Origin: Acidimicrobiaceae bacterium
Lineage (GTDB): Bacteria; Actinomycetota; Acidimicrobiia; Acidimicrobiales; Ilumatobacteraceae
Direction: 5' to 3'
Assembly (NCBI GenBank): GCA_016722025.1
Contig: JADKGZ010000007.1
Span: 1 to 64,000 of the forward strand
Length of the DNA stretch: 64,000 nt
Of this stretch, positions 55,323-63,334 are shown one piece after another (the first letter of the stretch is position 1; each line of letters starts with the position of its first letter). The position numbers and the translations under genes were made by a program. The notes under the pieces were generated by a model. The model saw only the letters and a program-made list of their open reading frames with translations. It did no database searches and was not told where the DNA came from.

Positions 55323-55571
55323 TCAGGCGACTGCGACTGCGACTGCGCGCAGCTCGTTCAGTTCTGCAGCCAGCTCGTCGAGCGCCGCCGGGTCGTTGCC
55401 CTGCAGGCGAATGCGGCGGGCGCAGGAGAAGCCGGCGGCCTTCAACAGTGCGGTCCACTCGCCGCCGGGTTGATCGAGCACCACCCGCAGCGCCGTGGTG
55501 AGTGCCGCCACCGGGTCGGCGTCGTAGCCGGCCAGCAGCTGCTCGACGTCGGCCTTGCGCAGCCGCGTCAT
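55323..55571 (-). CDS. Small helical protein coupled to saccharopine dehydrogenase-like gene (82 aa)
   Basis: An 82-residue protein starting MTRLRKADVEQLLAGYDADP and rich in Ala and Leu, so mostly helical. Its ATG overlaps the stop of the upstream dehydrogenase as ATGA, which is good evidence that it is real and coupled. No family recognised. Confidence 0.65.
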   Translation of the reverse strand: MTRLRKADVEQLLAGYDADPVAALTTALRVVLDQPGGEWTALLKAAGFSCARRIRLQGNDPAALDELAAELNELRAVAVAVA

Positions 55572-56779
55572 ACGGCGTGCTCTTCCATGGCCCACGGTGC
55601 GCCGTGCTGGTCGAGCAGCGCCAGGAACGGGTCGGCGCGGAAGGCCTCCGGGCCCTTCACTCCTTCGCCTTTCCACTCGCCCGTGGCCAGCATCTCCAGG
55701 GCCACCACCGGGTGCACCGCGGTCTGCCACACCACGGCCTGATGGCCGTACTCGCGCATCGTCCACTCGTTGTCGACCACCTGGTAGAGGTAGGTGCGGC
55801 GGGGCTTGCCATCCAGCCCGAGGCCGGTGACCAGCGAGCCGGCACAGGTGCGGCCCCGCATGCGATCGCCCAGCTCTGCCGGGTTCGGCAGGGTGGCGGC
55901 CACGACGTCGCGTGGCGACACCTCCACACCGCGCACCTTCACCGGCCGCGTGCTGTCGAGGCCGAGCTTGTGCAGCGTGCGCAGCACGTCGATGAACTCG
56001 TCGCCGAGGCCGTACTTGAACGTCACCCGGCCGACGTCGAGCCAGCGCGGCATCAGCAGTACTTCCTCGTGCTCCACGTTCACGCAAGCGAGCGGGCCGA
56101 TGCCCTCGGGGAAGTCGAACGTCTCGGGCTCGCTGAACGGCTCGGTGGTGAACCAGCCGCGGTTGCGCTCGTAGATGATCGGCGGGTTCAGGCACTCCTC
56201 GATGGTGGTCCAGATGCTGAACGTGGGAGCGAAGTCGAAGCCGTCGATCACCAGGTCGGCACCGTCACGCACGCCCACCTCGTCGATGCAGCTGAACAGG
56301 TTGTCGGAGGCGTAGCGAGCGGCCACGTCGCTGAAGCCTGGCTCGACCCCCATGCCCACCAGGGCCAGCAACCCGCGAGCCTCCCACTGGTCGGCGACTG
56401 CGAACTGAGCGTCGCCCAACTTCACACCACAGGTGTTGTACGGGTCGGTGGGGTGCGGGGTCGACATGTGCATCGCCATGTCGAGGTAGTGGCAGCCGGC
56501 TTCGAACGCGGCATCGAAGATGGGCGGGTTGAAGCGCGGGTCGCAGGCGTTGACGATCACGTCGGCCTTCGACGCCCGTGCCAACTCGACGAGATCGAGC
56601 GTGTCGGAGGCGTCGGCGCGGGTGCCCACCACGTGCGGTGAGCCCACCCGTGCGGCGGCCCGCGTGGCGCGCCCGAGGTCGACGTCGGCCACGGTGATCT
56701 GCTCGAAGACCGGCCGTCGTGCCGCAATCGACACGATTGACGAACCCACACCGCCGGCGCCCACGACCAGTAATCGCAT
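55568..56779 (-). CDS. Saccharopine dehydrogenase-family oxidoreductase
   Basis: NAD(P)-binding enzyme of 403 residues. It starts RLLVVGAGGVGSSIVSIAA, a Rossmann motif. DADVIVNACDPRFNPPI-like segments, HYLDMAMHMSTPHPTDPY and GMGVEPGFSDVAARYA follow, matching the saccharopine dehydrogenase/carboxynorspermidine synthase superfamily. TATGGT lies six bases before the ATG. Lysine, polyamine or other substrates are all possible. It heads a two-gene unit with the 82-residue protein. Confidence 0.87.
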   Translation of the reverse strand: MRLLVVGAGGVGSSIVSIAARRPVFEQITVADVDLGRATRAAARVGSPHVVGTRADASDTLDLVELARASKADVIVNACDPRFNPPIFDAAFEAGCHYLDMAMHMSTPHPTDPYNTCGVKLGDAQFAVADQWEARGLLALVGMGVEPGFSDVAARYASDNLFSCIDEVGVRDGADLVIDGFDFAPTFSIWTTIEECLNPPIIYERNRGWFTTEPFSEPETFDFPEGIGPLACVNVEHEEVLLMPRWLDVGRVTFKYGLGDEFIDVLRTLHKLGLDSTRPVKVRGVEVSPRDVVAATLPNPAELGDRMRGRTCAGSLVTGLGLDGKPRRTYLYQVVDNEWTMREYGHQAVVWQTAVHPVVALEMLATGEWKGEGVKGPEAFRADPFLALLDQHGAPWAMEEHAV

Positions 56780-56827
56780 GTGCCGACCATAGCTCGCGGG
56801 GTCGGCGCGGCAGGTGCCGCTACTGGC

Positions 56828-57358
56828 TCAGAAGGCGAACGCGCGACGCTCGGCGCCGATGCTGGCCAACGACGCGATGCGTGCGGCCAGGTACGGGCTG
56901 AAGTAGCCGCGGTAGCGCAGCTGCAACTCGGGCAGCATCCAGTCGTCGCCGGTGACCTTGCTGCGGCAGGTCCGGGCTCCGCACAGGCACTCGAACTCGT
57001 CGTAGTCGCTGCCGTCGCTCATCGCGTAGTCGTAGGTGATGGCCTCGCCGGCTTCGAGGTCGCGCAGGGCGACGAGCACGGTTGCGCCGCGCATGCCGCA
57101 CGTGGGGTCGCAGGAGTGGTTGATGAAATCGGCTGGCTCCGGCTCGGTGGGGCCGGCCAGGAACAGCGCATCCTCGATCTGGATGCTGCGCACCTGCTGT
57201 GCGACCGGGAGCAGGTCGAATTCGACACGGGTGACACACCGCCCGCCGAACGCGGCAACCACGTCGCCGGCGAGGATGGTTTCGATCGCGATGGAACCAC
57301 GGCCGGCGGCGCCGACGGCCACCGGATGGGCCTTGGGGGTCAGGTAGCTCACGCTCAT
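56828..57358 (-). CDS. SET-domain protein, putative protein-lysine methyltransferase
   Basis: A 176-residue protein with a compact SET domain, the fold that methylates lysine with S-adenosylmethionine. The hallmark FINHSCDPTCGMRGATV with NHSCDPT, then EAITYDYAMSD, carries the SAM- and catalysis-related Asn, His and Tyr residues. A post-SET-like Cys cluster ECLCGARTCRSKVTGDDW follows. ATG at 57358 fits the domain start; CAGGCT eight bases upstream resembles the local -10. SET domains are rare in bacteria outside a few lineages. The substrate is unknown. Confidence 0.88.
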   Translation of the reverse strand: MSVSYLTPKAHPVAVGAAGRGSIAIETILAGDVVAAFGGRCVTRVEFDLLPVAQQVRSIQIEDALFLAGPTEPEPADFINHSCDPTCGMRGATVLVALRDLEAGEAITYDYAMSDGSDYDEFECLCGARTCRSKVTGDDWMLPELQLRYRGYFSPYLAARIASLASIGAERRAFAF

Positions 57359-57511
57359 GGTCGTCAAGCCTGGCCCTTCGATCGCGCATCGTCTACTCGC
57401 TGATGCATCAGGCTGGCTGACGCGCTGGTCAGTCAGGCTGTGCGACCGATCAGCTGCGCGCTTCGGCGTGCACGCTGGGCCACTGCCAGGAGCGACGGTT
57501 ACGCTGCGCGG

Positions 57512-58573
57512 ATGAGCGGAGCATCGTTGAGAGAGCGCCTGTCCGAGCAGGGTGCGCCGGCGGTGCTGATGCCCGGCGTGTGGGACGCGCTCACCGCCCG
57601 GCTCGGCGCCCAGGCCGGTTTCGACACCGTGTTCCTCAGCGGTTACTGCGTCAGCGGCACGCTGCTGGGCCTGCCCGACTTCGGATACCTCACGCAGACG
57701 GAGATGGCCGAGGTGGCTCGCCGGGTGTGCGCTGCCAACCCCGGCCTCGAGGTCGTCGTCGACGCCGACACCGGGTACGGCAACCCACTCAACACCATTC
57801 GCACCGTCGAGCTGTGGCAGCAAGCCGGCGCATCGGGCATGTTCCTCGAGGACCAGGTGTGGCCGAAGCGGTGTGGCCACATGGCGGGCAAGCAGGTGAT
57901 CGAGCGCGCCGACTGGTTGGCGAAGCTGCGGGCAGCGGTGCACCATGCGCCCGGAATGCACATCACTGCTCGCACCGACGCCCGCGCAGCCGTTGGGCTC
58001 GAGGAGGCGATCGAACGGGCCAAGATGGCACGCGACACCGGTGTCGACGCGCTGTTCGTGGAGGCCCCCGAGTCGATCGCCGAGCTCGAACGGGTTGCCG
58101 CGTCGCTGCCCGACATCACGCTCGTCGCCAACATGGTCGAGACCGGTCGCACGCCGCTGCTCACACCTGCCGAGCTGGGCGACCTCGGCTTTCGGCTCAT
58201 CGTCTCGCCGCTCACCGCGCTGTTCTCGATGGTGAAGGCGGTGCAGCGATCGCTGGCGTTGCTCCGTGCGGAAGGGTCGCTGCGTGGCCACCTGGATCAG
58301 CTGGTGGCGTTCGACGAGCTCGCGCAGCTGGTCGACCTCGCCGGTCACTACGCCACCGAGGACCAGTTCCGAGGGCGAAATGCCGTGGCCCGGTCGCCAT
58401 CCGTTGCTAGCGTGCTCGGCGACATGCATCACGAGCGACCCTGCCGGCAACGGTGGGGTCCGGCAACCGGGGAGGAAGCCCCACGGTGCCTTCCCGCTCC
58501 GGCGGGGATGTGGTCCGGCGCAGCCGGGCAACGAAGCTTCCCGCTCGTGCGGTGGTCGACGCGACCGATCTGA
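57512..58573 (+). CDS. Isocitrate lyase/PEP mutase-family enzyme
   Basis: TIM-barrel lyase of the PEP mutase/2-methylisocitrate lyase group. VLMPGVWDALTARLGAQAGF, VVDADTGYGNPLNTIRTVEL, EDQVWPKRCGHMAGKQVI (active Cys in KRCGH) and TARTDARA are diagnostic. Oxaloacetate decarboxylase, carboxyvinyl-carboxyphosphonate mutase or PrpB activity is possible. ATG at 57512 has TACGCT six bases upstream. The family normally ends near YATEDQF (about 58370), but the frame runs on 65 codons into the metX leader. A lost stop by a one-base indel is likely; in the next frame a TAG occurs at 58408-58410. Confidence 0.85.
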   Translation: MSGASLRERLSEQGAPAVLMPGVWDALTARLGAQAGFDTVFLSGYCVSGTLLGLPDFGYLTQTEMAEVARRVCAANPGLEVVVDADTGYGNPLNTIRTVELWQQAGASGMFLEDQVWPKRCGHMAGKQVIERADWLAKLRAAVHHAPGMHITARTDARAAVGLEEAIERAKMARDTGVDALFVEAPESIAELERVAASLPDITLVANMVETGRTPLLTPAELGDLGFRLIVSPLTALFSMVKAVQRSLALLRAEGSLRGHLDQLVAFDELAQLVDLAGHYATEDQFRGRNAVARSPSVASVLGDMHHERPCRQRWGPATGEEAPRCLPAPAGMWSGAAGQRSFPLVRWSTRPI

Positions 58574-58589
58574 ACGAGGAGGGAAAACC
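58421..58589 (+). promoter_or_regulatory. Putative SAM-I/SAM-IV-type riboswitch leader of metX
   Basis: A structured leader just before metX. P1 pairs 58421-58430 (GACATGCATC) with 58507-58515 (GATGTGGTC). Inside lie the core CGAGCGACC, a P2 arm GACCC/GGGTC, CCGGCAACC as in S-box aptamers, a P3 arm built from CCGGGG and CCCCACGG, then GGTGCC and a stem CCCGC/GCGGG. Downstream CGCTCGTG (58542-58549) is perfectly complementary to CACGAGCG (58430-58437) in the aptamer core, offering an alternative fold as an expression switch. The GGAGGG ribosome site of metX lies at 58577-58583. The aptamer class between SAM-I and SAM-IV is uncertain. Confidence 0.75.
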
Positions 58590-58591
58590 TG

Positions 58592-59767
58592 ATGGCCACA
58601 CGACCACTCCCTGCGACGGGCGCGTGGATGCCGGGCCAACCCTCGGGGAGCCGCAAGTTCCACACGTTCGCCGCCGACCGGCCGTTCGCGCTCGAAGGCG
58701 GCATCACGTTGCACGGGGTGACGCTGGCCTACGAGACCTGGGGCCGCCTCGACCCCGACGGCGGCAACGCCGTCCTGCTGTGCCACGCCTGGACCGGCGA
58801 CAGCCACGCCACCGGGGCCGCCGAGCGGGGCCACCCCACGCCCGGTTGGTGGGAGGGCATCGTCGGGCCCGGTCTGGCCATCGACACCGAGCGGTGGTTC
58901 GTCGTGTGCATCAACGTGCTGGGGGGCTGTCAGGGCTCCACCGGCCCGGCCTCGGCGCACCCGGTCGACGGTCGCGCCTACGGTGGGCGGTTCCCGGTCA
59001 TCACCATTCGCGACATGGTGCGCGCACAGGTGCGGCTGGCCGACCACCTGGGTGTGGCCCGCTGGCATTCGGTGGTGGGTGGCTCGATGGGCGGCATGCA
59101 GGTGCTCGAGTGGGCCATCACGTTTCCCCACAGGGTGCGTTCGATCGTGCCCATCGCCACCTGTGCGCAGGCCACCGCGCAACAGATCGCGTGGGGCGCC
59201 ATCGGCCGGCGGGCGGTGCGCCTCGACCCCAGGTGGCGCGGTGGCGACTACTACGACGCTGCCGATGGCGACGGCCCCACGGAGGGGCTCTCCATCGCCC
59301 GCATGGTCGCGCAGGTGACGTTCCGCAGCGACAACGTGTTCACCGACCGGTTCGGTCGCGAGCTGGCCGATGGGGCCACCCTGGGCGAAGGGCTCGGCCT
59401 GTGGCAGCGCTTCGAGGTCGAGCGCTACCTCGAGTACCACGGCGACAAGCTGGCCTACCGCTTCGACACCAACAGCTACCTCATCATCGGCAAGGCGATG
59501 GATCTCCACGACGTGGCCCGCGGTCGCACGAGCGTGGGTGCGGCGATGGCCCGCATCGCTGCGCCGGCGCTGGTGATGGGCATCTCCAGCGACATCCTGT
59601 ACCCCACCTACCAGCAGCGTCAGATTCAACAGCTGATCACCGCCGGCGGCACACCGGCGGAGTACGTGGAGATCGATTCACCGCATGGGCACGACGGGTT
59701 CCTGATCAATCTCGATCAGGTGGGGCCGCCGGTGCAGCACTTCCTGGAGTCGATGGCGAAGGGTTGA
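58592..59767 (+). CDS. metX: Homoserine O-acetyltransferase
   Basis: Alpha/beta-hydrolase-fold acyltransferase of 391 residues that acetylates homoserine for methionine synthesis. Motifs: LCHAWTGDSHA, NVLGGCQGSTGP, the nucleophile Ser in VVGGSMGGMQVLEW, Asp in GISSDILYPTYQQ and His in SPHGHDGFLIN. It is preceded by a SAM-sensing leader and a strong ribosome site. Succinyl specificity cannot be ruled out without the discriminating residues. Confidence 0.93.
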   Translation: MATRPLPATGAWMPGQPSGSRKFHTFAADRPFALEGGITLHGVTLAYETWGRLDPDGGNAVLLCHAWTGDSHATGAAERGHPTPGWWEGIVGPGLAIDTERWFVVCINVLGGCQGSTGPASAHPVDGRAYGGRFPVITIRDMVRAQVRLADHLGVARWHSVVGGSMGGMQVLEWAITFPHRVRSIVPIATCAQATAQQIAWGAIGRRAVRLDPRWRGGDYYDAADGDGPTEGLSIARMVAQVTFRSDNVFTDRFGRELADGATLGEGLGLWQRFEVERYLEYHGDKLAYRFDTNSYLIIGKAMDLHDVARGRTSVGAAMARIAAPALVMGISSDILYPTYQQRQIQQLITAGGTPAEYVEIDSPHGHDGFLINLDQVGPPVQHFLESMAKG

Positions 59768-60164
59768 GCCCAAGGTCGGTGAGCACGCCGTCGAGCACGG
59801 AGACGCAACGGCTCTTGTTGGGGATGCGCAGCGCGAGGTGCGACAGCATGGCCACGCCGTCGCTGCGGTGCTGCGCCACGTACACCTGCAGCTTGCGCGG
59901 CGGCTCGGGCGACTTGCCGATCAGCGTCCACATGCTCGTGCGGCGGCGCATCATCCGCTTCTGGGTCACGTAGAGCGCACCTTCGGCCGTGACGAGCACG
60001 CGCGTCTCGCGTGGGTGACCGATGGGCTTGCCACCCTCCAGCTCCTGCGCCGTGCACAGGAAGCGGTGGCCGTCGCGCGACGCCCAGTGCGGTTCCATGC
60101 GATAGGCCACCCACCACATGCCCCCCATGACGCCCACGAGCAGCGCGATCCAGACGAAGTCCAC
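59706..60164 (-). CDS. Membrane-anchored protein of unknown function
   Basis: About 152 residues with one N-terminal membrane helix (VWIALLVGVMGGMWWVAY) and a soluble domain starting RMEPHWASRDGHRFLCTAQE and containing ALYVTQKRMMRRRTSMWTLI. The C-terminal tail is Pro/Ala-rich. The last 62 bases overlap the end of metX on the other strand. CATGCT six bases before GTG 60164 resembles the local -10; GTG 60170 is an alternative. No family recognised. Confidence 0.65.
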   Translation of the reverse strand: MDFVWIALLVGVMGGMWWVAYRMEPHWASRDGHRFLCTAQELEGGKPIGHPRETRVLVTAEGALYVTQKRMMRRRTSMWTLIGKSPEPPRKLQVYVAQHRSDGVAMLSHLALRIPNKSRCVSVLDGVLTDLGLNPSPSTPGSAAPAAPPDRD

Positions 60165-60269
60165 GGCCACAGCATGGCGGATCGGCGGCGCGGCTCGCGA
60201 CTTCGTGAACGACTTCCGGTATGACAGCGCGTGGGGATTCGAGCGTTCGCGTGCGACACTGTGGCCCGT

Positions 60270-60827
60270 ATGGTGGTTCTCGAGGGGGCACAGGTGCATG
60301 TGCGGGCAATCGGTGCAGTGCTCGGGGCGGACACCTTCGACGACCCGGAGAACGCTCGGGTCATCCTGCTGTCGGCCGCCGGCCTGCTGCTGCTGGCCGT
60401 GCTCGTCGCTGCCGGCACCATCTGGTGGTGGCGCTCGAGCAGGGTCGAGCACCCGGCGCTGGGGCCGTTGGAGGTGATGGGCAGTCGATCGTGGTTCAAG
60501 GGCGACTACACCTCGCGCCGGCGCCGGTTGGAGGCAGCTCGCCCAGAGGGAGCCGAATCGACCGATGGCTCGGTGCTGCTCGGCTCGACGCCGGTGGATC
60601 TGGAAGCTGCGGCGCTGGCCACGCCGCCACGCTTCGATGATCTGGCGGAGGCCGGCCCCCTCGACGGCGCCGGTTCAGGCGAGTTGCGGCCGTCGCTGGA
60701 CGAGCACGAGGTTGCCGCTGCCGCGCCGTCGATCGCAGCGCTCGACGACTGGTCGGATCTTGCCGCGATCGACGAGGCGCTGTCGCTTCCCATCGATCCG
60801 CTGCTGCGCTCGCAACAGCGCGAATAG
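60270..60827 (+). CDS. Membrane protein of unknown function
   Basis: A 185-residue protein. The first 35 residues are hydrophilic, then comes one membrane helix (ILLSAAGLLLLAVLVAAGTI) and a charged tail containing WFKGDYTSRRRRLEAARPEG and a long Ala/Asp/Pro stretch. The start ATG 60270 follows GACACT at 60256-60261. The next small gene starts 33 bases after the stop. No family recognised. Confidence 0.6.
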   Translation: MVVLEGAQVHVRAIGAVLGADTFDDPENARVILLSAAGLLLLAVLVAAGTIWWWRSSRVEHPALGPLEVMGSRSWFKGDYTSRRRRLEAARPEGAESTDGSVLLGSTPVDLEAAALATPPRFDDLAEAGPLDGAGSGELRPSLDEHEVAAAAPSIAALDDWSDLAAIDEALSLPIDPLLRSQQRE

Positions 60828-60860
60828 CAGCGCACCCGGTTCGCCGGTACGGTTGCCGGC

Positions 60861-61091
60861 ATGGCTCAGGGTCTTGATATCGATGCGATGCTCTCCCGCT
60901 TCCGCGAGCGGGCGGCGTCGGTGAAGCGTCGTCCACTGCCGCCGGTGGCCGGCGAAGAGCGTGCGCGGTTCGTGGAGCAGGCCAAGGTCGACTTCCAGGA
61001 CTTCGCGATCGTGGGCGATGCAGTGGGCACGGTGGAAGACGGCTTTCTGGTGCTGCGCGTCGACCTGCGCCCCGCCGATCAGCGCGGCTGA
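60861..61091 (+). CDS. Small protein of unknown function (76 aa)
   Basis: A 76-residue protein beginning MAQGLDIDAMLSRFRERAAS, with an amphipathic N-terminal helix and a beta-like C-terminal part (FQDFAIVGDAVGTVEDGFLV). TACGGT lies seven bases before the ATG, which supports expression. No family recognised. Confidence 0.65.
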   Translation: MAQGLDIDAMLSRFRERAASVKRRPLPPVAGEERARFVEQAKVDFQDFAIVGDAVGTVEDGFLVLRVDLRPADQRG

Positions 61092-61167
61092 CCTGGTAGA
61101 GGGTGGCAAACAGGCGAACTGCGTTGTCACGCTCGGGGTCGGCTGGATAGATTGCAGACCGCACAAC

Positions 61168-61240
61168 GCGGATGTGGCTCAGCTGGTAGAGCATCACCTT
61201 GCCAAGGTGAGGGTCGCGAGTTCGAATCTCGTCATCCGCT
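61168..61240 (+). tRNA. tRNA-Gly (anticodon GCC)
   Basis: The acceptor stem GCGGATG pairs with CATCCGC, followed by discriminator T. The anticodon arm is TCACC-TTGCCAA-GGTGA, so the anticodon is GCC. The T-loop is GTTCGAATC and the D-arm GCTC/GAGC. CCA is not encoded, unlike the tRNA-Pro of this window. Confidence 0.95.
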
Positions 61241-61245
61241 CGCCG

Positions 61246-61290
61246 AGAACCCCGGTCAACGATCTGTTGGCCGGGGTTCTGACGTTTTCG
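61246..61290 (+). terminator. Intrinsic terminator after tRNA-Gly
   Basis: AGAACCCCGGTCAAC pairs over 15 positions with GTTGGCCGGGGTTCT (one G-U), loop GATCT, followed by GACGTTTTCG with a short T run. It lies six bases after the tRNA and is the clearest intrinsic terminator in the window. Confidence 0.8.
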
Positions 61291-61577
61291 TCCCCGTGCG
61301 CGAGGCCGTTCCACCCGTTGGATTGGCTCCCGCGGGGCGGTGTCGCGTTGCCGGGCGGATTCCGCCTCGGATTGGCTTCCGGGCGGTCTCGGTGTGCGAG
61401 ACGAAACCCGCCCGGAGACTGGCGCAGTTGGCGGCGCAGCGCTCAGCGCTTCGCCGCGTCGGGCGACGTGTGCTCGGGTCGTTCGACGTGGACGGTCGCT
61501 CGACCATGGAGGCGACGGCGGTCGCGGGGTACGGTCGGGGCAGCTCGCTGAGCTCTTCGACGATGGAAGGAACACTC
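61291..61577. other. Intergenic leader before acyl-CoA dehydrogenase
   Basis: About 290 bases with no supported gene. An open frame continues backwards from the dehydrogenase through the tRNA but has no family similarity. GTACGGTCGG near 61531 could hold a TACGGT -10 for a transcript with a leader of about 40 bases. Confidence 0.4.
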
Positions 61578-62897
61578 ATGGTTGGTGGCGCACTCAGGAT
61601 GGCCAGCATGGACGATCTCGACCTTCGGATGTCCGAAGGCGTGCGGCCGCTGTACGAGGCGGTGAAGACCTTCATCCGTGATGAGGTCGACCCGATCACC
61701 GAGGAGTTCCACCGCTTGGGCGCTGGGCGTGAGGACCGCTGGTCGTGGGCGCCGGGGCAGCTCGAGCTGCTGGAGACGGTGAAGGCGAAGGCGCGTGCGC
61801 AGGGCCTGTGGAACTTCTTCCTGCCCAACGCCGAGACCGGCCAGGGCCTCAGCAACCTCGACTACGCCTACATCGCCTCCGAGCTGGGCAAGAACCGCCT
61901 GGCCAGCGAGTGCCTCAACTGCTCCGCCCCCGACACCGGCAACATGGAGGTGCTCGAGCGAGTGGGCACGCCCGAGCAGAAGGCGCAGTGGCTGCAGCCG
62001 TTGCTCGACGGCGAGATCCGCTCGGCCTACGTGATGACCGAGCCGGGCATCATGTCGAGCGACGCCAAGCAGATCCAGACCTCGGCCATTCTCGACGGCG
62101 ACGAGTGGGTCATCAACGGCTCCAAGTTCTACGCCTCCGGTGCCGGCGACCCGCGCTGCAAGATCATGATCGTGATGGTGCGCACCAGCCCCGACGCCGA
62201 CACGTACAAGCAGCAGTCGCAGATCCTCGTGCCCAAGGACACGCCCGGCGTAGAGATCGTGGAGGGCATGCAGGTGTTCGGCTCCGACGACGCACCGCAC
62301 GGCCACATGCACATCAGGTTCAACGACGTGCGCGTGCCGAAGTCGAACGTGCTGTGGGGTGAGGGCAAGGGCTTCGAGATCTCGCAGCTGCGCCTCGGGC
62401 CGGGCCGCATCCATCACTGCATGCGTTCCATCGGCACCGCCGAGCGGGCCATCGAGATGATGGTCGATCGTGGCATGTCGCGCGAGGGCTTCGGCAAGAA
62501 GCTGATCAACCTGGGCAAGAACATGGAAGTCATCTCGCGTGCTCGCATCGAGGTGGAGGCCATGCGTCTGATGGTGCTGCGCGCCGCCAAGGCGATGGAC
62601 ACCCTCGGCAACGCCGAGGCCCGTGTGTGGGTGAGCGCCGTCAAGGCGATGGTGCCGGAGAAGTGCTGCGACATCATCGACGAGGCCATCCAGATGCACG
62701 GCGCGGCCGGCATCTCGCAGTGGTTCCCGCTGGCCGAGATGTGGCACGCGCAGCGCACGCTGCGCCTGGCCGACGGCCCCGACGAGGTGCACCACCAGGT
62801 GGTCGGTCGCGCCGAGGCGAAGAACCGCGAATCCGATCGAGCGGCCGGCAAGCAGGACGACTTCCGCCCCGGCGGCCGGCTCTTCACCGGCCCGTAG
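61578..62897 (+). CDS. Acyl-CoA dehydrogenase
   Basis: FAD-dependent acyl-CoA oxidising enzyme of 439 residues. It starts MVGGALRMASMDDLDLRMSE with AAGGAA before the ATG. The N-terminal helical domain (DEVDPITEEFHRL) is followed by the flavin-site AYVMTEPGIMSSDAKQIQTS and the C-terminal domain with RVWVSAVKAMVPEKCCDIID and QMHGAAGISQWFPLAEMWHA. Relatives are FadE- or ACAD11-type, often acting on long or branched chains; the specificity is not clear. It stands alone, ahead of msrB. Confidence 0.93.
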   Translation: MVGGALRMASMDDLDLRMSEGVRPLYEAVKTFIRDEVDPITEEFHRLGAGREDRWSWAPGQLELLETVKAKARAQGLWNFFLPNAETGQGLSNLDYAYIASELGKNRLASECLNCSAPDTGNMEVLERVGTPEQKAQWLQPLLDGEIRSAYVMTEPGIMSSDAKQIQTSAILDGDEWVINGSKFYASGAGDPRCKIMIVMVRTSPDADTYKQQSQILVPKDTPGVEIVEGMQVFGSDDAPHGHMHIRFNDVRVPKSNVLWGEGKGFEISQLRLGPGRIHHCMRSIGTAERAIEMMVDRGMSREGFGKKLINLGKNMEVISRARIEVEAMRLMVLRAAKAMDTLGNAEARVWVSAVKAMVPEKCCDIIDEAIQMHGAAGISQWFPLAEMWHAQRTLRLADGPDEVHHQVVGRAEAKNRESDRAAGKQDDFRPGGRLFTGP

Positions 62898-62907
62898 GCT
62901 GGCGGGC

Positions 62908-63327
62908 ATGCCCGAGATCGAACGCACCGACGACGAGTGGCGCGAGCTGCTCACCCCGGCCCAGTACCAAGTGCTCCGCGAGGCCGGCACCGAGCGCGCC
63001 TTCACCGGCAAGTACGTCGACGAGCACGCCGACGGCACCTACCTGTGCGCGGCATGTGGCGCCGAGTTGTTCGATTCATCCACCAAGTACGAGTCGGGCT
63101 GTGGCTGGCCCAGCTTCTACCAGGCGAAGTCGGCGGAAGCCGTCGAGCTCCTCACCGACCACACTCACGGCATGGTGCGCACCGAGGTGCGCTGCCGGCG
63201 GTGCGGCTCGCACCTGGGGCACATCTTCCCCGACGGCCCGGCGCCCACCGGCGAGCGCTACTGCATGAACAGCATCTCGCTCGATCTCGCGCAGCAGCCG
63301 GCGCCGGCCGACCGGCCCCAGGCCTGA
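62908..63327 (+). CDS. msrB: Peptide-methionine (R)-S-oxide reductase
   Basis: Repairs methionine-R-sulfoxide in proteins. The 139-residue protein has the Zn-binding pairs LCAACG and CRRCGSHLGH, the substrate block GCGWPSF and the catalytic Cys in GERYCMNSISL. TAGGCT lies seven bases before the ATG, ten bases after the dehydrogenase stop, so it has its own promoter. Complete and typical. Confidence 0.96.
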   Translation: MPEIERTDDEWRELLTPAQYQVLREAGTERAFTGKYVDEHADGTYLCAACGAELFDSSTKYESGCGWPSFYQAKSAEAVELLTDHTHGMVRTEVRCRRCGSHLGHIFPDGPAPTGERYCMNSISLDLAQQPAPADRPQA

Positions 63328-63334
63328 CAGCGGG

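Noticed and set aside
56828..59629. 933-residue minus-strand frame extending the SET protein over the lyase and metX
   Set aside because: Only the last 176 residues match a family; the upstream part is antisense to two real genes, and a good ATG exists at 57358.
61152..61577. N-terminal extension of the acyl-CoA dehydrogenase through tRNA-Gly
   Set aside because: It would translate the tRNA and a terminator. The ATG at 61578 has a ribosome site and matches the family start.
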